A stretch of DNA of 64,000 bases from Kingdonia uniflora (lineage: Eukaryota > Streptophyta > Magnoliopsida > Ranunculales > Circaeasteraceae), in NCBI GenBank assembly GCA_014058105.1, contig JACGCM010000560.1, forward strand, positions 2,046,001-2,110,000, written 5' to 3'. Position numbers and translations under genes: made by a program. This document shows, piece by piece, positions 24,278-35,195 of this stretch (positions are counted from its first letter, which is position 1; the number at the start of each line of letters is the position of its first letter). The notes under the pieces are model-generated. The model was not told the origin of the DNA. It was given only the letters and a program-made list of their open reading frames with translations, and searched no databases.

Positions 24278-24896
24278 TGTAGGGACCTATCCCTCGATCT
24301 AACCTAATTCGAGCTATTTTCAGTTCGAACTATCTCCATATCAGACTCACTCATTCCACATGTGATATAAATAGTCAGTATTGACATCTACGCCACAAAC
24401 TGATGAAGAACGTGGGTCGAGCTCAATAGAAAAACATGAACAAGTCAAAGACACCTGTCTCTCACGAACTCAACAGTTGCTCAGTTAACCGTCACTTGCC
24501 ATATTGTTCGGAGAACGTGCTTCAGCACGATAAAGAACTGCGGAGAGGGCCAATATAAAGAAAAGGTTTTAGAAGAGACAAGAGACCCAAAAAAAATATA
24601 CGAGAAACAACCAAGAAAAATACATTTTCTAGATTCTCAAATATCCAAACTTCTTATCTACAAGATCAAGTATTTTTAGTTCGAGAGATCACTTGTAATT
24701 AGATATCAACCTCAAACAATAAAAGTCACTATTACAAAAACCTTCAGCTCGAGATCGTGGTTTTTTTACCTATTCAGAGGTTTTCCATGCTAAATCACCT
24801 GTGCCATTTCTTATTTCATAATAATTTTTGTCACAGGAAAAATAGTGTAAGAGCTAATTCTGAGCCATCTCGAGCTTACGAAATTAGGTCATTACA
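24278..24896 (+). repeat. 5' LTR of element B
   Basis: 619 bp, TG...CA ends (TGTAGGG...ATTACA). A TATA-like AATATAAAG lies at 24552-24560. It pairs with 38181-38798. Confidence 0.93.
24552..24560 (+). promoter_or_regulatory. TATA-like box of element B LTR
   Basis: AATATAAAG here corresponds to the more canonical TATATAAAG at 38454-38462 in the 3' LTR. It lies about 340 bp from the LTR end, suitable for a U3/R start. Confidence 0.6.
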
Positions 24897-24914
24897 TTTG
24901 GCGCCGTCTGTGGG
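24897..24914 (+). other. Primer-binding site of element B
   Basis: TTTGGCGCCGTCTGTGGG directly follows the 5' LTR, a form common in plant gypsy elements. The start TGGCGCCGT would pair with the 3' end of a tRNA such as tRNA-Asp; that assignment is from memory and partial. Confidence 0.8.
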
Positions 24915-24968
24915 AAAGAAGACATTTTCACGATATCCTAAGCATTCACACTACTACAAATTTTATTC

Positions 24969-26558
24969 ATGGTCACTTCCAAATGACCAATAACCGAAAT
25001 TCAGCTCGATCTTTCAGTTGAGCCGGAACAACTTGCAGAGCTATAGGCGAATCTCCACGCCAAAATAGAGAAACACAATGAGCTCAAACGTCAGTTAACT
25101 CTTGACCGAGAGCTCTGTGTGAAGGAGCTTAAAGCCGAGCGACAAGCTCATTTGATTACGTTCAAACAACATGAAGACCAGATGATAACCATGTAGACTG
25201 CCTTACAAGCTCTGCAAGATACTCAACAGGCTCCTCCAACAAGGGATCACGATCAATTACCAGAAACCTCCTGGGTGTCTGCGCGGGAAAGGTTGGGACC
25301 TCGAGGAGCTACCAACAAAGCTATTTCCAAAAATATTCAGCACGAACATCAACCTTTCATTCACTTGGGTGGTGAAGTTCAATCCGAAATCAGCCGAAGT
25401 CACCAATTTTCCAAACGTTAGGAGGATGAACATCGACCTCAACCTCAAATTCTAGCACGTAATCATTTGAGTGAAGGTATCGGTACTCACAATCCTCAAC
25501 CTCCTCGTCAAACTACTTAACCGACACGTCAATATGTCACACAGGAGCATATGGATCAGCCTATCAAGGAGTTGATCGAAGCATAAGTTCTGGGCACTAC
25601 AGATGACCTTACCAAGTTACAAGGGAGTCAAATTGCCAAAGAACTATTCGATATAGAAGTACCAAAAAGTTTGCATACTCTGAAATTTTGCAAATACAAG
25701 GGCACCGATCTAAAGGAGCATATTCAACAATACTGTGATTTATTGGGGTTATACTCCAATCTCAACCACATCCACTACCATTTATTCATAACAAGTCTAC
25801 AAGAAGAACCGCTCCGGTGGTTCTACTCTTTGCCTGAAGATTCTATACACATATTCGATCAGCTGCAGAAATAATTTATCAAGACGTATGCTCACAACAG
25901 AGACAAAGAGGAGAATTTATATTCCCTTATTAGTCTTAAATAGTCACACGAAGAGAAGCTCGAGGCCTTTGCAAAGAAATCTTTGGAGCTCGCGCCTAAA
26001 GTAGATAATCTCGATAAGAAAATAACTGTTACTGCTTTTACCAATGCGCTCTAGCTCGACTATAAAGCCAAAGAGTACCTCTTCCTCAACAAACCTGCGA
26101 CCTTGGAGAATATGATTACAAAGGTCAATGGTTATGTCGACCTGGAAAGGATGATGTCCAAGAGGCATACACCTACTCAATCCATCCTAACCATGAAAGG
26201 TCTATCCACAGATAGAAGCACTGAACCAAGGGAGGATTAGGGTGATCAAAAGCGCTTCAAGAGAAATATTGGCAACCCTCAGAAAGGCGGTTCACCACCC
26301 GAACTGGTCCTCTCGAGGATGAATGTTCAAATCTCCATAATTTTTCCCATCCTCTCCAAGGATAAGCTATACCGTCCCTCTCAACCATTGGAACCAATCG
26401 AGAACTGCACGTACTGCATGTATTACAAGGTAAACCATCATTCTACTGATAACTGCTATGCTTTACAGAGATTGCTAGAATTCATAATCAAGGAGGGACG
26501 GATGCTCGAATACATTATCGACCTAGAATCATATAAGGATGGCAGCTATAAGAAGTAG
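24969..26558 (+). pseudogene. Element B gag
   Basis: It starts at the ATG at 24969 (MVTSK) with a coiled-coil N-terminus (ANLHAKIEKHNELKRQLTLD). The capsid region at 25640-26150 shows FDIEVPKSLHTLKFCKYKGT, LFITSLQEEPLRWFYSLPED and LENMITKVNGYVDLER, as in plant gypsy gag. A knuckle-like C-x2-Y...H-x4-C motif, YCMYYKVNHHSTDNCYALQR, lies near 26415-26475. Nonsense codons occur after LDLSVEPEQLAEL, after MITM, after DQLQK and elsewhere. Gag would package element RNA. Confidence 0.88.
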
Positions 26559-26689
26559 CTTAAAGTAGTTCAGGTCAAAAATCAAGTTGAGGATAAACAT
26601 CTCTACCAAATGTACCACAACAACATGATAAAAATCCATCAGATCACCAACTCTTGCCGATTCAAGCGTAGGAGACTGTCAGAATGTTG

Positions 26690-27300
26690 TGATCTCACAC
26701 CTCAGGATAAAGAAGCTAAGCTTTTGCCGGAGTCGAGCAATCGCTGGCTTGGGATATCATTTGAAGATTGTGACATTAGTCATGTAAAATTTCTACATCA
26801 CGATGCATTAGTCATAATGCTCAAGATGAAGAAATTTGTCATGCACGCAATGATGAGCGATACTGGAAACGTTATTGAGATTCTCTTTTAGAGCACAATC
26901 GACCAAATGGGATTGGCTGATCAAGTTATCCAGAGCGATACCGATATCAGTGGATTCAATGGTTTTAAGGAAGAGTGAGTAGGCAAGATCATCTTTCCTA
27001 TTACCGCAGAACTGGCCACCATCGACGACGTCATCTTCTACATCATCAACGCTATCTCGAGATTATGGGTCGCTGCTGGATTCACAACATGGAAGAAATC
27101 GCTTCCACCTATCATCAAGCACTCTGCTTCAAACACAATGATGGTATCTATGAAATCAAATGTAGTCAAAGGCTTTCTTAAGCTTGCGAAAATACCGTCT
27201 CAGCAATTCTAGATACCTTAGACAGATACGCCGCATAGCAATTACAGAAAGCTGATCACCTTGATGATCAGCCTTCAGCAGAAGAGCCTACAGAATAATT
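26690..27300 (+). pseudogene. Element B aspartic protease
   Basis: The plus strand encodes FEDCDISHVKFLHHDALVIM, then MMSDTGNVIEILF, where D-T-G of a retropepsin active site is kept but the next residues deviate from the usual S-(S/A). A stop follows at 26889. ITAELATIDDVIFY and CFKHNDGIYEIKCSQ are in a shifted frame. It would cut the polyprotein; this copy is broken. Confidence 0.75.
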
Positions 27301-27399
27301 CAACATTGATGGACCTAGCAGAGGTACTTTTATTGGTTCCAAGTTAGTTCAGCACGTTAAGGATGCACTTATTCAGTTTCTACAAATAATTAAGACATT

Positions 27400-28740
27400 T
27401 TTGCATAGACTTTCGAAGAGATGCCTGGGGTCGATCCGGCCACGGCATGTCATAAATTGACCATCCACATCAATGCCACGGCGGTCAAACAAAAATAGCG
27501 ATGGCTATCACCTCGCTTTCGAGATTAAGTTACCGTGGAAATTGAGAAATTGATCAAAGTGGGATTCATTCGAGAAGCCAAGTATCCAGACTAGATATCC
27601 AACATTGTCAATGTCCCTAAGAAGAATGGAAAAGTCCAAGTTTGTGAAGATTTCACAGATCTAAATAAATACACTCTGAAGGAATGTTTCCCTCTTCCTA
27701 ACATCCATCAAATCCTTAATTTTTCAGTAGGTCACGAACTCCTATCTATGATGGACGCTGCTTCTTGATACAATCAGAGTCCACTCTTGGAAGAAGATCA
27801 AGAAAAGACCAATTTCATAATTGAAAGAAGACTTTATTGCTACTAAGTCATGCCCTTCGGACTAGAAAATGCTGGCACAACTTATCAACAGTTGATGACT
27901 ACTATGTTCAAAGCACATATCAGGAAAATCGTGGAAGTCTATATTGATGATCTCTTGTACAAGAGCATACAGTCTATCAACCACATTACAAATCTCAACA
28001 CAATATTCGACATTCTTCGATCTTATAGGATGCGACTCAATCCTGATAAGTATAAATTTAGAGTACATTCAGGCCGATTCCTTGGTCATCTCATCAGCAA
28101 GAAGGGGATTGAGGTCGATCTAGATTTAATTTGGGATATCCTCAACATGCCATCCCCAAAGGTGATAAATGACATACAAAAACTTGTTGGCAAGATTACC
28201 GCTATCAACCGATTTGTTTCAAAATCTTCAGATCGCTATCGTTAGCTGTTCCTACTACTCTGCGGTTGTACCAAACGTAGAAAACTTTTGCCAAGTACAG
28301 AGATCCAATGGACATCAGAATGTGAGGTAGATTTTCAGGATCACAAAACCTACTTGGGGAAGTCTTCTATAATGAGCACCCCACTGATCATCTACCTAGC
28401 AATTACAGATACTTCTATCAACTCGGTTCTCATTCGACTTGAAGGAAAAATTGAGAAGCCAGTCTACTTCATCAGCAAAACCCTCACTCTAACGGAAATG
28501 AGGTATTTTAAAATTAAGGGACTTCTTCTAACTTTTGTTTATACCTCACAAAAACTTAAACACTACTTCCAAGCTTATTTAGTCAAAGTCATGACGAAGC
28601 ACCCACTTCGGGAGGTTTTGTCCAAGAAAGAAAAACCAAGGAAAGTGCAACAATGGTCAATCAGTTTGAGAGAACTTAGTATCAAGTTCGAACAATGTCA
28701 TTCCGAAAAGGGTCAAGCCGTTATCAATTTTCTCGTAGAA
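27400..28740 (+). pseudogene. Element B reverse transcriptase and RNase H
   Basis: RT motifs in order: EMPGVDPATACHKL, GFIREAKYPD, VPKKNGKVQVCEDFTDLNKY, LLSMMDAAS, VMPFGLENAGTTYQQL, and the catalytic box VEVYIDDLLYKS with YIDD intact (near 27935-27965). LGHLISKKGIEVDLD and MPSPKVINDIQKLVGKITAI follow. Then a stop near 28242 and the tethered RNase H (SVLIRLEGKIEKPVYFISKT, KLKHYFQAYLVKVMTKHPL) to about 28740. Stops in place of Trp (AKYPD-stop-ISNIV) and Gly show decay. The canonical 20-residue windows match Ty3/gypsy RT clearly. Confidence 0.92.
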
Positions 28741-28747
28741 ATTTCCA

Positions 28748-29350
28748 GTGGAAGATCCCGAGTGGGAGGAGCACGATCCTGACCTTGTAGAAGAAATTTC
28801 AGAAGATCTGCCTACCAAAGCATTTGACGAACGAGCTGAATGGATTACATGGAAAGGGTATAAACTTCTTACAGATGGATCAGCAGGACCCGTAGGGTCA
28901 GGAATTGGAATCTTATTGATTACCCTTTCCAACGACATAATTGATAAACCAATCCGCTTGGATTTTGAAGCCTCCAACAATGTCACCGAATACAATGCTC
29001 TCATTCATGGACTCGACCTCACACTAGAGCTCAGGGTCCCAGAACTTTCATTCTTCACAGATTCACTACTTATTGTCCACCATTACTCTGAGCAATACAA
29101 GAAAAATGGCAAGATGATCAAATACGCAACCCTCATTGCAGATACGATGAGCAAGCTCGCGCAAGCAATTCTCGATTATATTCCTCGAGCTAAAAATAGA
29201 TACGCATATTCCTTGACTTATCTAGCTGGGGTCTTAGGAACAGAAGCTCGATATCTCCAGATTGAAGTAATATCAACCCCCAGTATTGATTGTATTCCTA
29301 TATACACGATTAACACTAGAGGCGATAAAGGGAAAGACGACGATTGGTGA
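28748..29350 (+). pseudogene. Element B second RNase H domain (archaeal-type)
   Basis: An uninterrupted 200-codon stretch encodes GYKLLTDGSAGPVGSGIGIL (first Asp), TEYNALIHGLDLTLEL (Glu), LSFFTDSLLIVHHYSEQY (second Asp) and a tail ending GDKGKDDDW. This is a second RNase H after the RT-tethered one. An extra, archaeal-type RNase H is known from plant Tat elements. The catalytic acidic residues I can see are kept. It overlaps the end of the preceding frame and is followed by a TGA before integrase. Confidence 0.85.
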
Positions 29351-30480
29351 AAGCCCTTCCTTGCCTACCTTGGTGCCAAAAACAAATGCAAAGGACCCCT
29401 TCCAGCAGATCCAAAAGAGCGCCGACAGTTGATCGACAACTCTAAGCGCTACACAAATCAAAATGGTTTTTTATATTGCCGTTCAGTCATGGGGCCTTAC
29501 CTCAAGTGCCTCTCCATAAAGAAGCAGACAAGATGCTAAGAGATTTACATGAAGGAACTTGTGGCTCTCATGCCGCAGGTCGATCACTCGCACATAGAGC
29601 AATTGTACAAGGAGTATTCTGGCCAGGCATGCACAAACAAGAAGAAGAGTACTCACGCAAATGTCATACATGTCAACGACATGGACAAATAATACGCGCC
29701 CCTACGCTCGAACTACATGCAAGCATGGTGTTCTGGCCATTCAAAAGATAGGCGCTCGATCTTGTCAGCAAATTTCCTAATTCTCCTGGTAACCGCCGAT
29801 ACCTACACGTAGCTATAGATTATTTTATAAAATGGGTAAAAGCAATTCCACTTTGCCGAACCCGAGAAGAAGCAGTTATCTCTTTTATCTGGGAACACAT
29901 CATTACTCGGTTCGGATACCCCCACCTAATTCGTATCGATAATGGGCCACAATTCATTGAAGAAAAGGTTATAGCTTTCCTCAACAAACACAATATCATC
30001 CACTTACTATCCAACCCCTATTACCCTCAAGGCAATGGCCAAGCCAAAATTACCAACAAAACCATCGTGGATGGACTCAAGAAGAGGCTTCACTCACAAA
30101 AAAAAGGAAACTGGGTGCGAGAGCTTCCTCATGTCTTATGGGCATACCGTACTACTCTACGTCAATCAACCGGCTGTACCCCATTCCTCCTCGCCTATGG
30201 GACCAGCGTCGTCATTCCAACAAAATACCATCATCCAGTCAAAGATCACAGAGTTTGAATTGGCCTGTAACCTCAATTGGATCGATGAGACTAGGGAATG
30301 CGCCATTGCTAGCTTAGGTCAATATCACCATATGCTGGCCAGTTCGTACAATAGACAAGTCTGAAGTCGTATTTTCCAAATTGATGATCTCGTCCTCGGC
30401 GAAATCCCTCAATACAAAAAGAGCCACATGCCGAGAAAATAGCAAAAAATTGAGGGGGTTCATTCCTTATCACCGGTCTC
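29351..30480 (+). pseudogene. Element B integrase
   Basis: The HHCC zinc-binding domain is visible (LRDLHEGTCGSHAAGRSLAH, then KCHTCQRHG, 29540-29690). A stop replaces Trp before ALDLVSKFPNSPGN, which holds the first catalytic Asp. YFIKWVKAIPL, FGYPHLIRIDNGPQF (second Asp), YPQGNGQAKITNK (Lys at the catalytic Glu position), WVRELPHVLWAYRTT and TPFLLAYGTSVVIPTKYHHP follow. A C-terminal piece reaching about 30480 is in broken frames. It would insert the cDNA; without the Glu it should be inactive. Confidence 0.9.
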
Positions 30481-30810
30481 ACTGCCCTGGGATCATATTA
30501 TCTCATGACCGGGGAGGGTGTTCATATCTCAAATCTTTGGAATACTAGGTGACAGAAACGATACTATCGTTAAGTCCCTCACTACTCTATTTCAAATTCT
30601 CGCTTTTTTCCATTCTAAAAGTAAAATTTTTATCTCCATACAATATAAATCTATTTTTGTTCAATGAAAACTTCCAAGTTTTTCCCACTCGACTCTCTAC
30701 TTATGTAGACATACATAGATTCAAGCAAAGGTAATAATAGCTTTCAATCAAACTCTATTCCGATTAAAGCAAAGGTAAAACTTGCTTTAATCGACTCTAT
30801 TATACTCCGC

Positions 30811-31255
30811 GATTAAAAGAAAGGTAATACTAGTTATCAATCAAGGAACTCTACCTGACATAAGATAAAGCAAAGGTAGAACTAACTTTCATATCTCAAT
30901 ATGGCTGCGATATTTATACTCCATGATTAAAACAAAGGTAATACTAGTTTTCAATCAAGGAACTCTACCAGACATAAGATAAAGCAAAGGTAAACTAGCT
31001 TTCCTCTCTCAATATGGCTGCGATATTTATATTCTACGATTAAAACAAATGTAATACTAGTTTTCAATCAAGGAACTCTATCAAACATAAGATAAAGCAA
31101 AGGTAAAACTAGCTTTCATCTCTCAATATGGCTGTGACATTTATATTCTACGATTAAAATGAAGATAATACTAGTTCTCAATCAAAGAACTCTACTAGAC
31201 ATAAGATAAGGCAAAGGTAAAACTAGTTTTCATCTCGCAATATGTCTGCGACGGA
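30811..31255 (+). repeat. Tandem array B, four units of about 114 bp
   Basis: Units start near 30811, 30925, 31038 and 31152. Each contains GATTAAAACAAAGGTAATAC, TTCAATCAAGGAACTCTACC, GACATAAGATAAAGCAAAGG and CTCAATATGGCTGCGA. A partial unit may precede it at 30740-30810. It lies between integrase and the antisense ORF, the same place as arrays A1/A2 in element A. Confidence 0.9.
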
Positions 31256-31451
31256 TACCTTTTCAGGTTACATATACAGATACTACAAAGGATCATTTTC
31301 TGTTGTTGGGAGGTCAGCTATGCTTTCCCCTACAATAGGTGGACGATCAGCCATAAATTCTACTTTCCCCTATAACAGGTGAACGATCAGCCATAAATTC
31401 TTGAGTTTGAGCACTCACAACGATCCTGCCTTGCTCTACCAATTCAGCAGG

Positions 31452-34400
31452 TCAAGAACCGAACTCCGTTTCTATGAAGTTCATACAGTTTCCTCGATCT
31501 ACTTCAGCTTTACAAATGTATCCTCTACCAAACAAACAGTTGTGTAAGGTATTCCTCTCTAACTTGAGCCTTCTAATCTCTTTAACAAAATAGGTGATCT
31601 CTGTCATTAATATCTCTGAGTACGATGCCTCCGGCATAACCATTTTAGAAAAATTATTTCTGATCGCTTGATGGCGCTCTTTCAACCTTTTATACCGTGC
31701 TTCTTGCCATTCCATGTGACTATCTATGCGGGGTATAAATTTAATGCTCTCCTTCGCCTTCTTATCAACTTTAGCTGATTCAGCCTGGTTCATCGCCCTT
31801 AATTTTGCTACCTGAGTATGAAATTCCTCAAGCTCCCTGTCTTTATTTGTACCTATCCCAACATGAGAATTCTTTAATAACTCATCTTTTTTTTTATCAA
31901 AATTTCCTTACCTCTAATAACACGCTCTAACTTTTGTTCCTTGGCAAGAACAACATCCAACTTACTTTGGCACTCCCTTAACCGCTCATTCTCTTTTTGC
32001 ACGTGACCTTGAGTTCAAACTACTTTTCCTTCCAGCTCTCTGATTCGAGATGATAGGCTAACTACATCCCCTTGAATTAGGGAAACCTTAGCATTACCTT
32101 TATTTTTCCTCGAACACTCTCCAGCTTTGGTATTTTTGGCGAGCGAATTGGCCTGAGCCAAATCGGTCTTCAATTGTGCCACCCTCTCATTCAATTTATC
32201 ACATTTCCTTTGTACCAGCTGAAACTCTATATCTTTAGCAGGTAATACTACAGTAAACTGCTCAATCGAAACTTCAGAGTTAGATAGGTCATCACGAGCT
32301 CTCTTCAGCTTGCTATCATTCTCAACCATTTTCTTCATCAATTACTCCAGTTCACTTCTGGAGCTCACTAGATTAGTACGAGTCTGCTCTTGTTCGTTCA
32401 TTTTGCTAATCATTTGGTCCTTTAAACTAGCCGCAAAATGGTGTAACTCTTTCTCTGACATTTCTAACGCATGTATACGGTATTGAGCCGTGTCAGTATC
32501 CCTACTCTTTACCATTAGTACCTCATTCTGGCTTTTGAGTTTCGTTGCCATTTCCTTCGTCTCCGCAAGCCTTTTTTACCTTTTACTAATTTCGGCATCC
32601 TTCTCCTCGATCTTCCGGTTGAGGTCATCAGTTGTTTGAGTTGCCTCAATGAACTTGAACCTTTACATGTTGATCATCCCTATCTTTATTTGCCTCTCTC
32701 ATTCTATCAAACTCTGTCACAAAATATTGGTTACATTGGCGTGTTCACTCAAGCGAGCTGACTCCAATTCGACCTACACAACACAGATACAATATATTAA
32801 GTTTGGTTCGGAACACTCACTCAATGCATACAACTTATTTCTAACGAAATTTTAATTTTTTGATATCTACTATGTAAAACTACTTTTAAACTTAAGGTCG
32901 AAGTATGATCTCAATTTGATGAGCAATAACATATACTCCCAATTTCAAGGTACACATTCTCTATATTCTAACTTTTTCAAGACTTTGATATTTTATGTAC
33001 ACAATTGAGTGCCATTGCCCCTAAACTGTTAACATGTTTTTGGTCTGATTCTACACTCTAATTTTTACTTTGTAGCTCTAAAGTAATGAAGCATACAACT
33101 TAAATATTTCTTGCTCTTTTATAACCTGCAGTTTCACTTGCGAAGACAACAGGGATGCTGAGGTGTATTTCTCCTTAGTGAGTTCATTCTCTAAATCATA
33201 TATTCCAAGGCGCAATTCCTTAAGTTTCAACGACAAGGTTTACAAGAACATCTTAGCCTACAGATGTCTATCCAACAAACAATATTCCATCAAATTGCAA
33301 CATTCTAAACCATTCATACAATCATAGAGTCAACATTCTAGTCTACCTTCTCGTTCCCTACCTCTAGGTGTTCATTGTCATCCCCTTGGTTGTTTCATAC
33401 CGTTTGAGGGGTGACACCATCTAACTCCAACAGCAACATCTTCTGCCTCATCATCTTCCTCCTCCTCAACATAGGTGTTCTCCATAATTTCATTCACCTC
33501 AATTTTGGAATACCCAATTTTTAGGAGGTGGCACCCAAGTCTATTACGCTGGATTACCACCTCCCCCACATTCTTTCCCACCTCCGCTGTCAGCTTGCTG
33601 ATCTTTACCTCTTGAGAAGCCTTCAGGGTCTCAAATTGTTTCCCCTCCTTAGCCAAGTCAGGTTTTAGTCAAGCTGCATTCGTCTCGAGCTCGGCCTTCT
33701 CCTTCTCAAGCAAGGCTTTCTCCTCCTCTACTCCGAGGTAGATCCCTTTTATTAGACGAGTAGCCTCCAAAAATGCAGTAATTATCGACCACATGGTTAA
33801 CTTGAATCATTATACTGGATTTAGCATATATTAAAATTATCAAACTTACCATTTTACTCATCACCTCCTCGCCATTGCGAACTGCAAGCTTCGCCCTATC
33901 ATCTATCACTTTCAACTCATCTTCTTCACCAAGTCGATCCTTTGAGGCCTTCACCCCAGTCAGTGGAGAAGGAGGGTCAACCCTTCTCTTTTTCGCCCCT
34001 TTTACGATTTCACCACTCCATGTGGTTCCAGATGTTAAACCACACTTTAACTCTTTTTTGAAAATGCCTGAGCTAGCTTGCTCGTTATAGTAAACTCCAG
34101 CACATCCGCAAAGTCCTCTCCAGAGGCCTTGGGCAAGACCGCTTGCCTCTCTCCATCAGTTCTCCTCTTCTTGCTATTACCAACACCCATCATTAGCCTC
34201 GTTGTCTATGACTTTTAAACTTTCTTGGACCGGCTGTTAGCACATTTCTTTTTTCCTGATGCCAAGTTCTTTCCAAACAACCTCGAGCTCAATCCCTTCC
34301 AGTGCAACCATATCTAACAGAAACTCCTTCCTAGTCACCTTTGATTAAGGACCTGACAATCAGCAACACATTATCATCAACAAAGCAATATACAATTTCA

Positions 34401-35195
34401 ACATTTCAATATTATATATTATATATTATACATTGTTATACTTACTTTGTTTCACAATTCTACACAGAAGTTCCATGGGTTCTTCATCATCTCTCTGAAG
34501 GCAATCACCCTTCACCCATATCATATTAGCATTCCACATTCGACCTGCTAAATTCAGATCGAAGAAAAGAGATCGAGTCGAACTCGTAAAAAAGTATGCC
34601 CCTCCACTTGCAGAATTTTTTTTAACCCATATAATTGTAAGACATCTTAAGGAGATATCCTCCTCTCAACCTCATCCTCCTCCCACAACTTATTCAAGAA
34701 TTCACAGACATTTATTACCTCTCACATGTTCCCGTTCAACTAAAGAGGACATGCCCTAATGATGTTCATAATCCCTTTCACAAGGTTGCTAAGGGGCAAA
34801 CTCAGCCAATACTCCAATTGAGACAGGTAACACAAAAAACCTTCTTCCAAGTTACCCTGGATATTTCCATCATAATACTCCAAGGAGATCGATTCGTCTA
34901 AACCCCTGTCAAGTTTCTTTTTCTTCAAATTAGCCAACAGAAATAAGTGCTCCTCCCCAGATCTTTTAATACAACTTCTAAAATGCCTACCGATATGTTC
35001 TATAAAATTATCCCATCTTCCCCTTACAGAAGCTTTGGCTTTACAAAACTCTCTATTCAGAGGATAGGATACCAATTTTTTAGGGAAATTTAGAAATTGA
35101 ACAGCTCCTACTTTATTCTCCCTATCAGATATTATATTCTTGGACTCTGCCGATCGACCAGAGGTTGACGCCTCATTAACAGATGAAGTCTCCAT
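31452..35195 (-). pseudogene. Antisense ORF of element B (gypsy-type domain plus coiled coil)
   Basis: Minus-strand pieces in order: the start near 35172 (METSSVNEASTSGRSAESKN), a domain 35100-34640 with LSQLEYWLSLPLSNLVKGIM and, near 34700-34745, LNGNM and EVINVCEFLNKLWEEDE, in which stops stand at the Gln and Trp positions; a linker; an acidic piece (VEEEEDDEAEDVAVG near 33440); and coiled coils at 32015-32551 (LKSQNEVLMVKSRDTDTAQY; ELEGKVV) and 31452-31793 (YKRLKERHQAIRNNFSKM). The domain matches the antisense frames of A and C in position, orientation and motif. Its role is unknown to me; the family is annotated as 'putative gypsy type transposon' in plants. Several stops are present. Confidence 0.72.
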
